Shown here: positions 25,655 through 35,050 of the stretch, one piece after another
Position numbering within the stretch: the first letter of the stretch is position 1
How the letters are laid out: the number at the start of each line of letters is the position of its first letter
From: Prevotella sp.
GTDB taxonomy: Bacteria; Bacteroidota; Bacteroidia; Bacteroidales; Dysgonomonadaceae
Length of the DNA stretch: 64,000 nt
Reading direction: 5' to 3'
NCBI GenBank assembly: GCA_031271965.1
Contig: JAISUS010000019.1
Span: forward strand, 1-64,000
Made by a program: the position numbers and the translations under genes
Notes under the pieces: model-generated
Database searches by the model: none
Seen by the model: the letters and a program-made list of their open reading frames with translations, nothing else
What the model was told of the DNA's origin: nothing

Positions 25655-26503
25655 ATGAATCCGATTATATCCGTTATCATGCCTTGCTATAATCAGGCCC
25701 AATACATGCCTGATGCCTTGCAATCACTTGTCGATCAAGATTATCCTCACTGGGAGTGTATTATGGTAAATGATGGTTCGCCTGACAATACTGAAGAGAT
25801 TGCTCAACAATGGGTGGCAAAAGATAATCGGTTCAGATATTTCAAAAAAGAAAATTCAGGTGTATGCGACACTCGCAACTATGCTGCAAAAGAAGCCATC
25901 GGAGAGTATATCATTCCACTTGATGGAGACGATAAGCTTGGCTCCCACTATTTCAGTGAAGCCATAGAAACATTCAACAAAGATCCTGAAATAAAGCTAA
26001 TATATAGCGATACCATCCTTTTTGGTGATAAAAATGAAAGGATCGTAAATCCTCCTTATGCATTTGAAAAGATGCTGACCGGGAACCTGATACATAATTC
26101 TGCAATTTTCAGAAAATCCGATTTCATCGAATCGGGCGGATACAATCCGAATATGATATACGGCATCGAAGACTGGGAATTCTATTTATCTCTTTTGAAA
26201 CCAGGCTATAAAGTTGTCAAGCTAAATAGTTTTCACTGTTATTACCGGATAAAAGCCGAATCACGCTCGGTAGGAGTTAATGCTCATAAAGAAAGAAACG
26301 ATGCTATGCTTCTGCAAATGTTCAAAAATCATGTACCTTTGTTTCTTGAATACTTTAATCCGGTTAGAGATAGGATAAATGCCGAAACATATAAAAAAGA
26401 ACTTTACTGGCATTACCATACTATAGATTACCGGATAGGACGAATGATTTGCGCGCCTTTCCGGCTTGTAAAAAAAGCTTTCAGGATTTTTTTTTCTAAA
26501 TAA
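25655..26503 (+). CDS. Family 2 glycosyltransferase
   Basis: 282 residues: ISVIMPCYNQAQYMPDAL, MVNDGSPDNT, DTRNYAAKEAIGEYIIPLDGDDKL (DGDD near residue 93) and GIEDWEFYLSL near residue 170, the ExDW-type catalytic-base region. The C-terminus is basic (…FRLVKKAFRIFF), suitable for membrane docking. Part of the same coupled run of glycosyltransferases; donor and acceptor unknown. Confidence 0.9.
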   Translation: MNPIISVIMPCYNQAQYMPDALQSLVDQDYPHWECIMVNDGSPDNTEEIAQQWVAKDNRFRYFKKENSGVCDTRNYAAKEAIGEYIIPLDGDDKLGSHYFSEAIETFNKDPEIKLIYSDTILFGDKNERIVNPPYAFEKMLTGNLIHNSAIFRKSDFIESGGYNPNMIYGIEDWEFYLSLLKPGYKVVKLNSFHCYYRIKAESRSVGVNAHKERNDAMLLQMFKNHVPLFLEYFNPVRDRINAETYKKELYWHYHTIDYRIGRMICAPFRLVKKAFRIFFSK

Positions 26504-26525
26504 AGAGCGTCAATACAAAACTATT

Positions 26526-27371
26526 ATGAAAGTAAGTGTTATACTCATTACATATAACCATTCCCAATATATACGTCAGACGCTGGAAAGCATCCTGATG
26601 CAACAAACGCCACATAAGGTGGAAATAATTGTTGCAGATGACTGTTCACCAGATAATACTGTTGAGATAATCAAAGAATATCAGGATAAGACAGCATTTA
26701 CTTTCACATTTTTAAACGGAGAAAAAAATCTCGGTTATATCAGAAATTATCAACGTGCATTTGCTGCTTGTTCCGGTGATTATGTAGCCATCATGGAAGG
26801 TGATGATTATTGGCTTCCAAACCACTTACAGAATCACATCAATCATTTGGAAGGCCTGCCGGAATCGTCAATGAGCTTCAACAGGCATGTACGCTTGTTT
26901 GTAGAAGAAAACCGGGAAGAAATATTTGACTGGGATGCTAACGAAGATTATGAGCCTGTAACAACAGAGAATTTAGTTCTTGGAAACCGGATCGGTAATC
27001 TTTCCTGCTGTGTGTTTAGGGGTAATTTAATTCGCAATACAGACCCAAAACTTTTCGACATGGAAATAGCCGACTGGATGCTCGGCATGTATATGGGACA
27101 GTGGGGACCGCTACTATATTTGGAAGAAGTAACCTCCGTTTATCGTATCCATAACAAAGGACAATGGTCGCAGATGGATTCCAAAACTACCGATATAAAA
27201 ACTATCAATCTGATAGATGAATACGACAGATACTTCAATTATAAATATACAAAACTATTTGGAAAACATAAGCGCAGGCTGGAAATCCCTATTTATGGCG
27301 ACAAGTCTTTTAGCCGAAAAATAAAGAACATAACTCCTGAGTTTATAAAAAAGATATACAGAAAACTATGA
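26526..27371 (+). CDS. Family 2 glycosyltransferase
   Basis: 281 residues: KVSVILITYNHSQYIRQT, VADDCSPDNT, YVAIMEGDDYW (EGDDYW near residue 95) and MEIADWMLGM about residue 180. The EGDDYW variant is shared with the enzyme at 30819 (CDGDDYW), a subgroup common in Bacteroidetes O-antigen loci. A 22-nt gap precedes it; its end overlaps the aminotransferase gene by 4 nt. Confidence 0.9.
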   Translation: MKVSVILITYNHSQYIRQTLESILMQQTPHKVEIIVADDCSPDNTVEIIKEYQDKTAFTFTFLNGEKNLGYIRNYQRAFAACSGDYVAIMEGDDYWLPNHLQNHINHLEGLPESSMSFNRHVRLFVEENREEIFDWDANEDYEPVTTENLVLGNRIGNLSCCVFRGNLIRNTDPKLFDMEIADWMLGMYMGQWGPLLYLEEVTSVYRIHNKGQWSQMDSKTTDIKTINLIDEYDRYFNYKYTKLFGKHKRRLEIPIYGDKSFSRKIKNITPEFIKKIYRKL

Positions 27372-28492
27372 GCAAAAAAATAATAACCGTAACCCAACCT
27401 GCGATTCCGCCATTAGATGAGTTTATCCCCTATTTAGAGAAAATATGGGATAATAAGTGGCTGACTAACAACGGACCTTTCCATGAACAATTTGAGAAAG
27501 AATTAGCGGAATATTTAGGTGTAAAATATATATCTGTTTTTTCGAACGGAACGTTGGCGCTTATTACAGCATTGCAAGCCTTAAGAATTACCGGCGAAGT
27601 CATAACTACTCCGTTCAGTTTTGTGGCTACAACACATTCGTTGTGGTGGAACAATATCAAGCCTGTGTTTGTCGACATAGAAAATGAATATTATAACATC
27701 GACCCGAAAAAAATAGAAGCGGCCATTACACCGCGTACAACTGCCATCATGCCTGTACATGTCTATGGAAACCCATGTAATGTAGAGGAAATACAACGAA
27801 TCGCAGACATATATGGTCTACGTGTGATCTATGATGCAGCTCACGCTTTTGCTGTAAAAAAAGATGGACATTCGGTGATGAATTGGGGTGATTTGTCAAT
27901 TCTCAGCTTTCATGCCACAAAAGTTTATAATACAATTGAAGGTGGCGCTATCGTTTGTCAAGATGAAAAGACAAAGCAACGTATTGATCTACTAAAGAAT
28001 TTCGGCTTTAGGAACGAGACTACGGTTATAGAACCGGGCATCAATGCAAAAATGAACGAATTGCAGGCTGCCTATGGCTCATTACAACTAAAGCATATAG
28101 ACAATTATATCGCCAAACGCCTTGAACTGGCAAAATTGTATGACTCGCTCCTAAAAGACATTCCAGGAGTCAAGTTCATGAAAGTGGCCGAAGGGGTAGA
28201 ACATACTTACCCATATTACCCTGTGCGTATCAATACATCCGAATATGGCATGTCCCGGGACGATATATATTTTAAACTGCAAGAGTATGATGTCTTCGGA
28301 CGGCGCTATTTTTATCCACTCATCAGCGATTTTCCCACCTATAAAGGACTACCTTCTGCCAGCGTAGATAATCTTCCGGTAGCAGGAGAAGTATCGAAGG
28401 AAATTATTTGCCTGCCGATGTATGCCAATCTTGAATTTGAAGACGTGGAAAAAATCTGTGGCCTGATCAAAAATAAACCTTGGGAGAAATGA
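27368..28492 (+). CDS. DegT/DnrJ/EryC1 family sugar-nucleotide aminotransferase
   Basis: 374 residues, normal for the family. It has VFSNGTLALITALQAL (PLP phosphate loop), TTPFSFVATTH, VYDAAHAFAV (here VIYDAAHAF; the Asp stacks on the cofactor) and the Schiff-base lysine in SFHATKVYNTIEGGAI near residue 185. HATKVxNTxEGG is characteristic of transaminases making 3-amino- or 4-amino-dideoxy sugars on dTDP (FdtB, VioA type). It should supply an aminated sugar to the glycan. No dTDP-sugar dehydratase is in this window. It overlaps WbqC by 4 nt, suggesting coupled use of the amino sugar. Confidence 0.92.
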   Translation: MSKKIITVTQPAIPPLDEFIPYLEKIWDNKWLTNNGPFHEQFEKELAEYLGVKYISVFSNGTLALITALQALRITGEVITTPFSFVATTHSLWWNNIKPVFVDIENEYYNIDPKKIEAAITPRTTAIMPVHVYGNPCNVEEIQRIADIYGLRVIYDAAHAFAVKKDGHSVMNWGDLSILSFHATKVYNTIEGGAIVCQDEKTKQRIDLLKNFGFRNETTVIEPGINAKMNELQAAYGSLQLKHIDNYIAKRLELAKLYDSLLKDIPGVKFMKVAEGVEHTYPYYPVRINTSEYGMSRDDIYFKLQEYDVFGRRYFYPLISDFPTYKGLPSASVDNLPVAGEVSKEIICLPMYANLEFEDVEKICGLIKNKPWEK

Positions 28493-29184
28493 AACTGGGG
28501 ATAATGCAGCCTTATTTCCTGCCATATATAGGGTATTTTCAGTTGCTGAATGCAGTTGATAAGTACGTGATATATGACAATATACAATTCACGAAAAAAG
28601 GCTGGATCAATCGCAATCGCATCCTCCAAAACGGCAAGGATGCCTTGATTACCATTCCGGTAGAAAAAGATTCTGACTACCTGAATATTTGCCAACGTTC
28701 GGTTTCATCGGGTTTCGACAAAAAAAAGCTGTTAAATCAGATCAAAGAATCCTATCGTAAAGCTCCTTATTTCGATGAAGTAATGCCTCTGACAGAAGAG
28801 ATTGTAAATTATGATGACAATAATCTGTTTGATTACATATACCATTCCATCGTGAAAATATGTGGTTATTTAAGGATTGATACAGAATTCATCGTGTCAT
28901 CTACAATTGACATCGATCACTCGTTGAAAGGGCAAGCGAAAGTAATCGCCATTTGCAAAGCATTAGGAGCGACAGAATATTACAATGCAATAGGCGGGCA
29001 AGAATTGTATTCAATTACCGATTTCGAGAAAGAGAATATTAAATTAAATTTTGTTTCATCTAATCCCGTAGAATATAAGCAGTTTACAAATGAATTTGTA
29101 CCTTGGTTGTCTATTTTAGATGTCATGATGTTTAATTCGACAGAAGAGATAAAGAAGATGCTGAATGAATATAAATTAATTTGA
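28489..29184 (+). CDS. WbqC-like family protein
   Basis: About 231 residues from the ATG overlapping the previous stop: KLGIMQPYFLPYIGYFQLL, the invariant WbqC opening, then YDNIQFTKKGWINRN and GAxxYYNAIGGxELY (here GATEYYNAIGGQELY). The family sits in O-antigen loci next to DegT enzymes and is proposed to modify the amino group of the sugar. This activity is suggested by context in the literature I recall and is not shown by any motif here. The start was chosen because it gives the family N-terminus and ATGA coupling. Confidence 0.85.
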   Translation: MKLGIMQPYFLPYIGYFQLLNAVDKYVIYDNIQFTKKGWINRNRILQNGKDALITIPVEKDSDYLNICQRSVSSGFDKKKLLNQIKESYRKAPYFDEVMPLTEEIVNYDDNNLFDYIYHSIVKICGYLRIDTEFIVSSTIDIDHSLKGQAKVIAICKALGATEYYNAIGGQELYSITDFEKENIKLNFVSSNPVEYKQFTNEFVPWLSILDVMMFNSTEEIKKMLNEYKLI

Positions 29185-29265
29185 GAATTAGCAAATTCGA
29201 AAATCAGCAAATGATGAGTATTTGCTAATTTGTCAATCTGCTAATCTACTAATTTGCTAATTGTT
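29185..29265. repeat. Iterated AATTAGCAAATT-type inverted repeats inside the operon
   Basis: The only real gap in this part of the operon is filled with variants of one word in both orientations: GAATTAGCAAATTC, AATCAGCAAAT, ATTTGCTAATTTG, CAATCTGCTAAT and AATTTGCTAATTG. The arms 29187-29199 and 29250-29262 can pair, giving a nested AT-rich hairpin just before the next start codon. It could slow translation or transcription, mark a module junction, or be a dispersed repeat copy. Confidence 0.6.
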
Positions 29266-30222
29266 ATGAAAGAAATAGGAGGTTTTTTTGAACTCCAACT
29301 AAGAAAAGGTGAACACTATCATAAAGGAGCTGTACATTTGAATACAGCTCGCAACTGCCTTGAGTATATTCTAAGAGCAAAGAAATATAAAAAGATATAT
29401 ATTCCTTATCTTGATTCGGAAGTAATATGGGAACCAATGAAGAAGTTAGGAACAGATTATGAGTTCTATTCCGTAGATTCCAAAATAGACCCAATCTTCG
29501 AAAAAGAATTAGGTAAAGATGAAGCCTTTTTCTATTCTGATACATATGGCATAAAATGCAATACCGTCGAAAAACTGGTAAAACGATTTGGTAAACAATT
29601 AATAATAGACAATACACACGCTTTTTTTTCAAAACCTTTTCCGGGAATAGACACGATATATTCTCCACGCAAATTCTTCGGATTGCCGGATGGCGCATAT
29701 CTTTATACAGAGACCTTACTTAAGGAGGATTTTGAACAAGACTCAGCAATTCCACATATGACTCATTTGATGAAACGCATAGAAGAGGGAAGTGCAAATG
29801 CCGCTTATCAGGACTATCTCAATTATTGTAATAGTCTCATTGACCAGCCAATCAAAAGAATGTCTAATCTGGGTGAAGCTTTATTGAAAAATATAGATTA
29901 CGAAAACCTGAAAGAAAGACAAATAAAAAATTTCAGATACTTGCATTCCGTTTTGGGAAAGGATAATCAATTTGAATATGATGATTTCCCTGCCGATACC
30001 TGTCCGCTTAGCTACATGTTCTATTCGGAAGATCCCGGTCTCAGAAAGAAACTGATAGAAAATAAGATCTATGTTTCTACTTATTGGAAAGCAACCTTAG
30101 ATTTGGTTGAAAAGGATTCGGCAGAATATAAGATTGTTAACTACCTCCTACCCTTACCTTCCGATCATCGGTATGATGAAGAGGATATGAGGAGGATTGT
30201 GGAGGTGATAAATTCAAAGTAA
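29266..30222 (+). CDS. Divergent DegT-like PLP-dependent enzyme
   Basis: About 318 residues from MKEIGGFFEL; an upstream start 12 nt earlier lies in the repeat. It has HLNTARNCLEYIL (substitute for the SGTxAL loop), LIIDNTHAFFS (Asp over the PLP ring) and a lysine in YSPRKFFGLPDGAYLY near residue 135 that aligns with the Schiff-base lysine. It is shorter than ordinary DegT proteins (~370) and lacks the AxHP-type C-terminal pattern. Probably an aminotransferase or a related PLP sugar-modifying enzyme; exact reaction unknown. It flanks WbqC together with the canonical DegT gene. Confidence 0.7.
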   Translation: MKEIGGFFELQLRKGEHYHKGAVHLNTARNCLEYILRAKKYKKIYIPYLDSEVIWEPMKKLGTDYEFYSVDSKIDPIFEKELGKDEAFFYSDTYGIKCNTVEKLVKRFGKQLIIDNTHAFFSKPFPGIDTIYSPRKFFGLPDGAYLYTETLLKEDFEQDSAIPHMTHLMKRIEEGSANAAYQDYLNYCNSLIDQPIKRMSNLGEALLKNIDYENLKERQIKNFRYLHSVLGKDNQFEYDDFPADTCPLSYMFYSEDPGLRKKLIENKIYVSTYWKATLDLVEKDSAEYKIVNYLLPLPSDHRYDEEDMRRIVEVINSK

Positions 30223-30223
30223 T

Positions 30224-30826
30224 ATGGAAATAAACATTTCAGGTATCTTTATCAATTCGGTAATTGACTTAAGTTCATCACTGCTCAAAACTGAATTGGA
30301 CTATAGGTATAATGATATGCTACTGTTTGAAAACAAATCCAGTAAGGCAAAAATTGCAACTGCATATCAGGGTGAAAAGAATAGATTTTCAATCTTTTGG
30401 CAAAATTTTGGAGAATCAACCTTTATAATTGCAGAGTTACATCCTAAACAAGATATCCTTGAGAATCTATCAAGAGAATCAACCATACTATCATTCAGAA
30501 TATCTGATCAAAAAGGTATATATATAATCAAGCTGTTTGAAAATGGCAAATTGGCAAGAAGGAAAATATGGTGTAATCCGTCTTTCGGGCTTTATAATCA
30601 TTTTATGAAAGTCTACTCTGAAATAGGTCGTCCTCTGGATGTTGAAGTTGAAACAGGTGGCAGAGCTTCAGTGCTAAATGTTTCAAATGAAAAATTCGGG
30701 ATATCAATAGATAAACTTCGGGAAAATACGATGTTCAATCGTTTAACATACAAGGCAGATAAAAAGAAAATGGCAGAATGGCTAAAAGAATATGACCGTG
30801 AACCAGAAGGTTGCAAAGATGTCTGA
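30224..30826 (+). CDS. Unrecognised protein in polysaccharide locus
   Basis: 200 residues with no signal peptide and no clear membrane segment. The N-terminal ~110 residues look beta-rich (FRISDQKGIYIIKLFENGKL). The C-terminal part, with YSEIGRPLDVEVETGGRASVLNV and NRLTYKADKKKMAEWLKEY, ends in a charged helix. It starts 1 nt after the PLP enzyme and overlaps the next GT2 by 8 nt, so it is surely cotranslated with the amino-sugar genes. I recognise no family; a small acyl- or formyl-transferase partner is conceivable but no CoA or folate motif is visible. Confidence 0.7.
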   Translation: MEINISGIFINSVIDLSSSLLKTELDYRYNDMLLFENKSSKAKIATAYQGEKNRFSIFWQNFGESTFIIAELHPKQDILENLSRESTILSFRISDQKGIYIIKLFENGKLARRKIWCNPSFGLYNHFMKVYSEIGRPLDVEVETGGRASVLNVSNEKFGISIDKLRENTMFNRLTYKADKKKMAEWLKEYDREPEGCKDV

Positions 30827-31694
30827 ACAAAATATACTTGTCTCCGTTTCCATGATTACATACAATCATGAGAAATTTATCGCAGAAGCTATCGAGGGAG
30901 TTATTATGCAAAAAACAAACTTCCCGTTCGAGTTGGTAATAGGCGAAGATTGCAGTACGGACAATACCAGAGCGATTTGCCTGGAATATCAGAAGAAATA
31001 TCCTGACATTATCCGATTAAGGCTACCGGAAAAAAATCAGGGTATGATGCTCAACTGGATTAATAATATCGAAAGCGGGCAGGGAAAATATATCGCCTTG
31101 TGCGATGGGGATGATTACTGGACTGATCCATACAAATTGCAAAAACAGGTAGACTTTATGGAAGCAAATCCAGATTTCGCTCTCTGTTCTCATTCCGCAT
31201 ATACACTGATGTGCGGACAATTAGACGAGAATATTGAGATGAGACAGGATGTCCTTACCACAGAAGATATTTTACTTAAAGACTGGGGTTTGCTCACGGC
31301 TTCTATCTTCTTCCGAAAAGAAGCACACAAAACACCTGACTGGTATTATACCGTTAAAAACGGAGACTATGCCCTGCAACTAATAGTATCCCTATCTGGG
31401 AAAATCAAGTTTTTGCCGGAATACATGGCTGTTTACAGGCAACATCTGGGGGGAATGTCTTCCACGTTGAAGCCATTAAATCAAATGGCATGGATGGTGT
31501 ATCTATTGCATGAATTTGATAAATATACAAATAAAAAGTTCAAAAAAACAATAATCGAGCGTGTAAAACGGATGTATAAAGTCCAGATATATTATGCCAA
31601 AGGTTATAGCCTACGCAAAGCAGCTGTCATATTAACTGCCTATCAGAAACTTGCTACATTCTGCCCTTTTCTAATTCAATCAAGACGAAAATGA
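30819..31694 (+). CDS. Family 2 glycosyltransferase
   Basis: About 291 residues from MSEQNILVSVSM; an earlier possible start at 30792 lies inside the previous gene. Motifs: VSMITYNHEKFIAEAI, IGEDCSTDNT, YIALCDGDDYWTDP (DGDDYW near residue 98) and LLTASIFFRK on the acceptor side. The NHExFIxEAIxGVxMQxT opening is a common Bacteroidetes GT2 type. Ends with a 4-nt overlap into the next glycosyltransferase. Confidence 0.9.
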   Translation: MSEQNILVSVSMITYNHEKFIAEAIEGVIMQKTNFPFELVIGEDCSTDNTRAICLEYQKKYPDIIRLRLPEKNQGMMLNWINNIESGQGKYIALCDGDDYWTDPYKLQKQVDFMEANPDFALCSHSAYTLMCGQLDENIEMRQDVLTTEDILLKDWGLLTASIFFRKEAHKTPDWYYTVKNGDYALQLIVSLSGKIKFLPEYMAVYRQHLGGMSSTLKPLNQMAWMVYLLHEFDKYTNKKFKKTIIERVKRMYKVQIYYAKGYSLRKAAVILTAYQKLATFCPFLIQSRRK

Positions 31695-32509
31695 AACTCT
31701 CCATTATAACAATCAATCTGAATGACAAAGAAGGTTTGCGGAAAACCATTGAAAGCGTATCTGCCCAAACTTTCACCGATTATGAATTTATCATTATAGA
31801 TGGTAAATCTACCGATGGAAGCGTTGAACTTATAGAACAACATCTTGAGAGAATAAGCTATTGGGTAAGCGAGAAAGACAGTGGCATATACAACGCTATG
31901 AATAAAGGCATCCGGCAAGCAAAAGGCGAATATCTTTACTTTTTGAATTCCGGTGATGCTTTATATGAAAAAACTACTTTAGAAAATATTTTTGCCGGCG
32001 ATCCGCATGAACCTTTTATTTGTGGCAACTTCTACATGGAACAAAAAGGGAAACTAACGCCCGATACTTCTTATCAAGGACGCGACTGGCGGTTGTCTCT
32101 GTACGATTTGTTCGCAGGATTTCTATGTCATCAGGCATTTTTCATTCATTGCTCCAATTTTGAGAAATACGGGCTTTATAGTGAAGAGTTGAAAGTTATA
32201 TCCGATTGGAAGTTATTTTATCAGGGAATTGCTATCGATCAACTTCCTGTGCAATATGTGGATACCTTTATCTCCATCTACAATATGGAAGGGTTCAGCA
32301 CGCAGATCGGAGGCGAAATTATTTACGAAGAGAAACTGCAAGTTTGTAGAGAGCTACTGTCCGAGCAATTGACTCAAAAACTAATACGTCTCTATTATCT
32401 CGATCAAAACGGGTTTGTTACGGATATTATGAAATCAAAAAAATGGATATATAATAGCTTTCGTGCTTTTTGTAAAATAGGACGCATCTTGGGTTTTGTA
32501 AAAGAATAA
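31691..32509 (+). CDS. Family 2 glycosyltransferase, paralogue of the enzyme at 24862
   Basis: 272 residues: KLSIITINLNDKEGLRKT, IIDGKSTDGS, SEKDSGIYNAMNKGI and YFLNSGDALY (metal region near residue 88). Shares the MKLSIITIN and DSGIYNAMNKGIRQAKGEY blocks with the product at 24862, so the two are close paralogues probably using a similar donor. It is the last gene of the coupled glycan run; a new promoter box begins 22 nt downstream. Confidence 0.9.
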   Translation: MKLSIITINLNDKEGLRKTIESVSAQTFTDYEFIIIDGKSTDGSVELIEQHLERISYWVSEKDSGIYNAMNKGIRQAKGEYLYFLNSGDALYEKTTLENIFAGDPHEPFICGNFYMEQKGKLTPDTSYQGRDWRLSLYDLFAGFLCHQAFFIHCSNFEKYGLYSEELKVISDWKLFYQGIAIDQLPVQYVDTFISIYNMEGFSTQIGGEIIYEEKLQVCRELLSEQLTQKLIRLYYLDQNGFVTDIMKSKKWIYNSFRAFCKIGRILGFVKE

Positions 32510-32531
32510 TTATAAATTCAGTCTTTCTGGG

Positions 32532-32539
32532 TATCTTTG
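32532..32539 (+). promoter_or_regulatory. -7 box (TATCTTTG) 4 nt before the radical-SAM start codon
   Basis: Exact TAnnTTTG match ending 4 nt upstream of the ATG at 32544. Transcription from it would start at or just inside the start codon, implying a leaderless or nearly leaderless mRNA. Confidence 0.5.
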
Positions 32540-32543
32540 CGGC

Positions 32544-34226
32544 ATGAAAACCATCCTGACAACACTGAATGCAAAGTATATCCATACTTCACTTGCCTTA
32601 CGCTGGCTCTATGTAGCCAACAAAGACAGGTTCGACATTTCATTTAAGGAGTATGTAATAAAAGAAGATGTGGGACGAATAGCCGACGAGCTACTCGCAT
32701 CCGATCCCGACATAATAGGCATCAGCGTCTATATCTGGAATGTTGAAAAATCCGAAAGGCTTATTTCTATACTAAAAGAAAGGAACCCTAGCCTCATCAT
32801 AATTTTAGGAGGGCCGGAAGTTACTTATGAACCTGAATTCTTTCTGGAAAATTGGAATATAGACTATGTCGTCAGCGGAGAAGGAGAGTTTGTTTTGGGT
32901 GATTTGTTAACTGCTATTGAGAATAACAAATCGACAGAAATAGAAGGCATATCGTCGATCCGAAATATCAGTAGGACAGTCATTAAAGCTGATCTAAACA
33001 AACTGGCATCGCTACCCTCACCTTACTCTTTAGAAGAAGACAAACCCGGCATAAAAAACAGGTTGGTATATTTTGAAACATCGCGTGGGTGCCCCTATCA
33101 GTGTCAATATTGTTTATCATCCCTCGAAAAAGGCGTTCGCTATTTTCCTCAGGAACATATCTTCGGCAATCTTCAATATCTTATAAATAATGGAGCAAAA
33201 CAAGTAAAATTCCTAGACCGTACTTTCAACCTGAATAAAGAACATACAAAAGCTGTTTTTGATTTTCTGATAAATAACTATCGCCCAAAACTAAGTCTGC
33301 AATTTGAGATATATGCTGATCTATTAACCGACGAAATAATAGATTATCTGAATAGCAAACTACCTACCAACTATTTTCGCTTCGAGATAGGAATACAATC
33401 TACCTATGAGCCTACAAATAGTGCAGTGAAACGAAAACAGAATTTTTCTCTATTAGCTGAAAATATCAGAAAATTGATGAAGGGAGGAAAAATAGATTTA
33501 CATCTCGATTTGATCGCCGGATTACCATATGAAACACTGGATAGATTTATAAAATCATTCAATGATGTATTCGATCTGAAAGGCAAGGAAGTACAATTAG
33601 GTTTCCTGAAAATGCTTCGGGGTACAGCCTTACGCCGTGATACCGCTAAATATGGTTATAAATATAACCAGCAAGCTCCTTACGAAATAAAAAGTAACAA
33701 CGATATATCAAGAGAAGATCTTGAAAGAATACATGACGCGGAACATGCTTTGGAAAAATACTGGAATAGCGGAAAGTTCTCACGAACGATGAATATTCTT
33801 ACCCAAACTCATTATAAGGGAAAATATTTTGAATTATTCGATGAAATCGGGCAATACTATAAGCAAAACGGATTGCCTCATCATGGATATCAACTAGAAG
33901 ATATTTTCTTTAATCTTCATAATTCCCTTCTGTCAAAAGGCATTGATTTATTCGAAGAACTACGGACTGACTACTATTGCAATTTCAAAATACGACCTCA
34001 CGGCTTTTGGAAAGATAAAATGGATAAAAAAGAACGGAAGCAAATGCTGTACCGGATTGGTAATGATAAGCCCTTTCTGAAACAATATAAATTAAGCAGG
34101 AAGATAATAGAGAAACAGACAGTTATAGATCCGCTTGACAATAACGAGTATCTACTAACTGTCTTTAACTTTGAAGGTAACAGGATAAACCCATTGTTTA
34201 TCCGTTATACTTTTCCTGAAATTTAA
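32544..34226 (+). CDS. B12-binding-type radical SAM protein with DUF4080 C-terminus
   Basis: 560 residues. The N-terminal cobalamin-binding-like Rossmann domain (about 1-140; [23 protein letters not shown]) lacks the classical DxHxxG, so cobalamin would bind base-off without that His. The radical-SAM core has C183-x3-C187-x2-C190 in [11 protein letters not shown], and the C-terminal DUF4080 region spans about 380-550. The first residues ([17 protein letters not shown]) are typical of the family. Substrate unknown; related proteins are annotated as methyltransferase-like radical enzymes. Its 3' end overlaps pyrF tail-to-tail by 4 nt. Confidence 0.85.
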   Translation: MKTILTTLNAKYIHTSLALRWLYVANKDRFDISFKEYVIKEDVGRIADELLASDPDIIGISVYIWNVEKSERLISILKERNPSLIIILGGPEVTYEPEFFLENWNIDYVVSGEGEFVLGDLLTAIENNKSTEIEGISSIRNISRTVIKADLNKLASLPSPYSLEEDKPGIKNRLVYFETSRGCPYQCQYCLSSLEKGVRYFPQEHIFGNLQYLINNGAKQVKFLDRTFNLNKEHTKAVFDFLINNYRPKLSLQFEIYADLLTDEIIDYLNSKLPTNYFRFEIGIQSTYEPTNSAVKRKQNFSLLAENIRKLMKGGKIDLHLDLIAGLPYETLDRFIKSFNDVFDLKGKEVQLGFLKMLRGTALRRDTAKYGYKYNQQAPYEIKSNNDISREDLERIHDAEHALEKYWNSGKFSRTMNILTQTHYKGKYFELFDEIGQYYKQNGLPHHGYQLEDIFFNLHNSLLSKGIDLFEELRTDYYCNFKIRPHGFWKDKMDKKERKQMLYRIGNDKPFLKQYKLSRKIIEKQTVIDPLDNNEYLLTVFNFEGNRINPLFIRYTFPEI

Positions 34227-35050
34227 CTGATTAACTTATCCAGATATACAGCCATTTCTTTCTGTACCTTTTCCGCTTCGGCAGCGGCTGCAAATGCAAA
34301 GTCGAGGGAATCATCTGCATAAATGATTGCACGGGAAGAATTCACCAGAAGTCCGCATTGATCGTTCATTCCGTACTTCACAACCTCCTCCAAATTACCC
34401 CCTTGCGCGCCCACGCCGGGAACAAGCAGGAAATGATTTGGAGCATATCGGCGTATATCGGCAAACATCTCTCCTTGTGTTGCTCCCACGACAAACATAA
34501 GTTGTTCGTCTGTAGCCCATTCCTGTGATTTTTTCAAAACTTTTTCAAACAGACGTTCACCATTGGCATCAGTCGTTAATTGGAAATCGTTTGAACCCTT
34601 ATTGGATGTAAGAGCCAAAAGAATAACCCACTTATTCGGATATTTAAGGAATGGCGTCACACTGTCTTCCCCCATATAAGGGGCCACCGTTACAGCATTG
34701 GCCTTTAGATGCTCAAATGCCGAAGCAGCATACATTTCGGAGGTATTTCCTATATCTCCACGCTTAGCATCCAATATAATAAACTGATCCGGATATTTTG
34801 TGCGGATATATTCGATAGTCTTTTCCAACGCTATGATACCTTTAATACCCATACTTTCATAAAAAGCGGCGTTAGGCTTATATGCAACACAATATTTTGC
34901 AGTGGCATCTATAATTTTCACATTAAATGCGTAGATTGGATCTTCCTCCTCAAGAAAATGAACCGGAATCTTTTTTATATCAGTATCCAATCCTATACAC
35001 AGGAAAGATTTTTTCTTTTTAATATTATCGAATAAATCTTGTTTTGTCAT
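34223..35050 (-). CDS. pyrF: Orotidine 5'-phosphate decarboxylase (type 2)
   Basis: 275 residues, the longer type found in Bacteroidetes and actinobacteria. It has [21 protein letters not shown], and the catalytic Lys/Asp motif [13 protein letters not shown] about residues 93-105, and [11 protein letters not shown] for phosphate binding. It decarboxylates OMP to UMP, last step of de novo pyrimidine synthesis. The ATG overlaps the prfA stop (ATGA), so the two genes are coupled, an arrangement I recall from other Bacteroidales. Confidence 0.95.
   Translation of the reverse strand: MTKQDLFDNIKKKKSFLCIGLDTDIKKIPVHFLEEEDPIYAFNVKIIDATAKYCVAYKPNAAFYESMGIKGIIALEKTIEYIRTKYPDQFIILDAKRGDIGNTSEMYAASAFEHLKANAVTVAPYMGEDSVTPFLKYPNKWVILLALTSNKGSNDFQLTTDANGERLFEKVLKKSQEWATDEQLMFVVGATQGEMFADIRRYAPNHFLLVPGVGAQGGNLEEVVKYGMNDQCGLLVNSSRAIIYADDSLDFAFAAAAEAEKVQKEMAVYLDKLIS

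Noticed and set aside
29185..29265. CRISPR-like array
   Set aside because: Repeated words are short, unequal and in both orientations with no regular spacers. No CRISPR array or cas gene was seen anywhere in the window.
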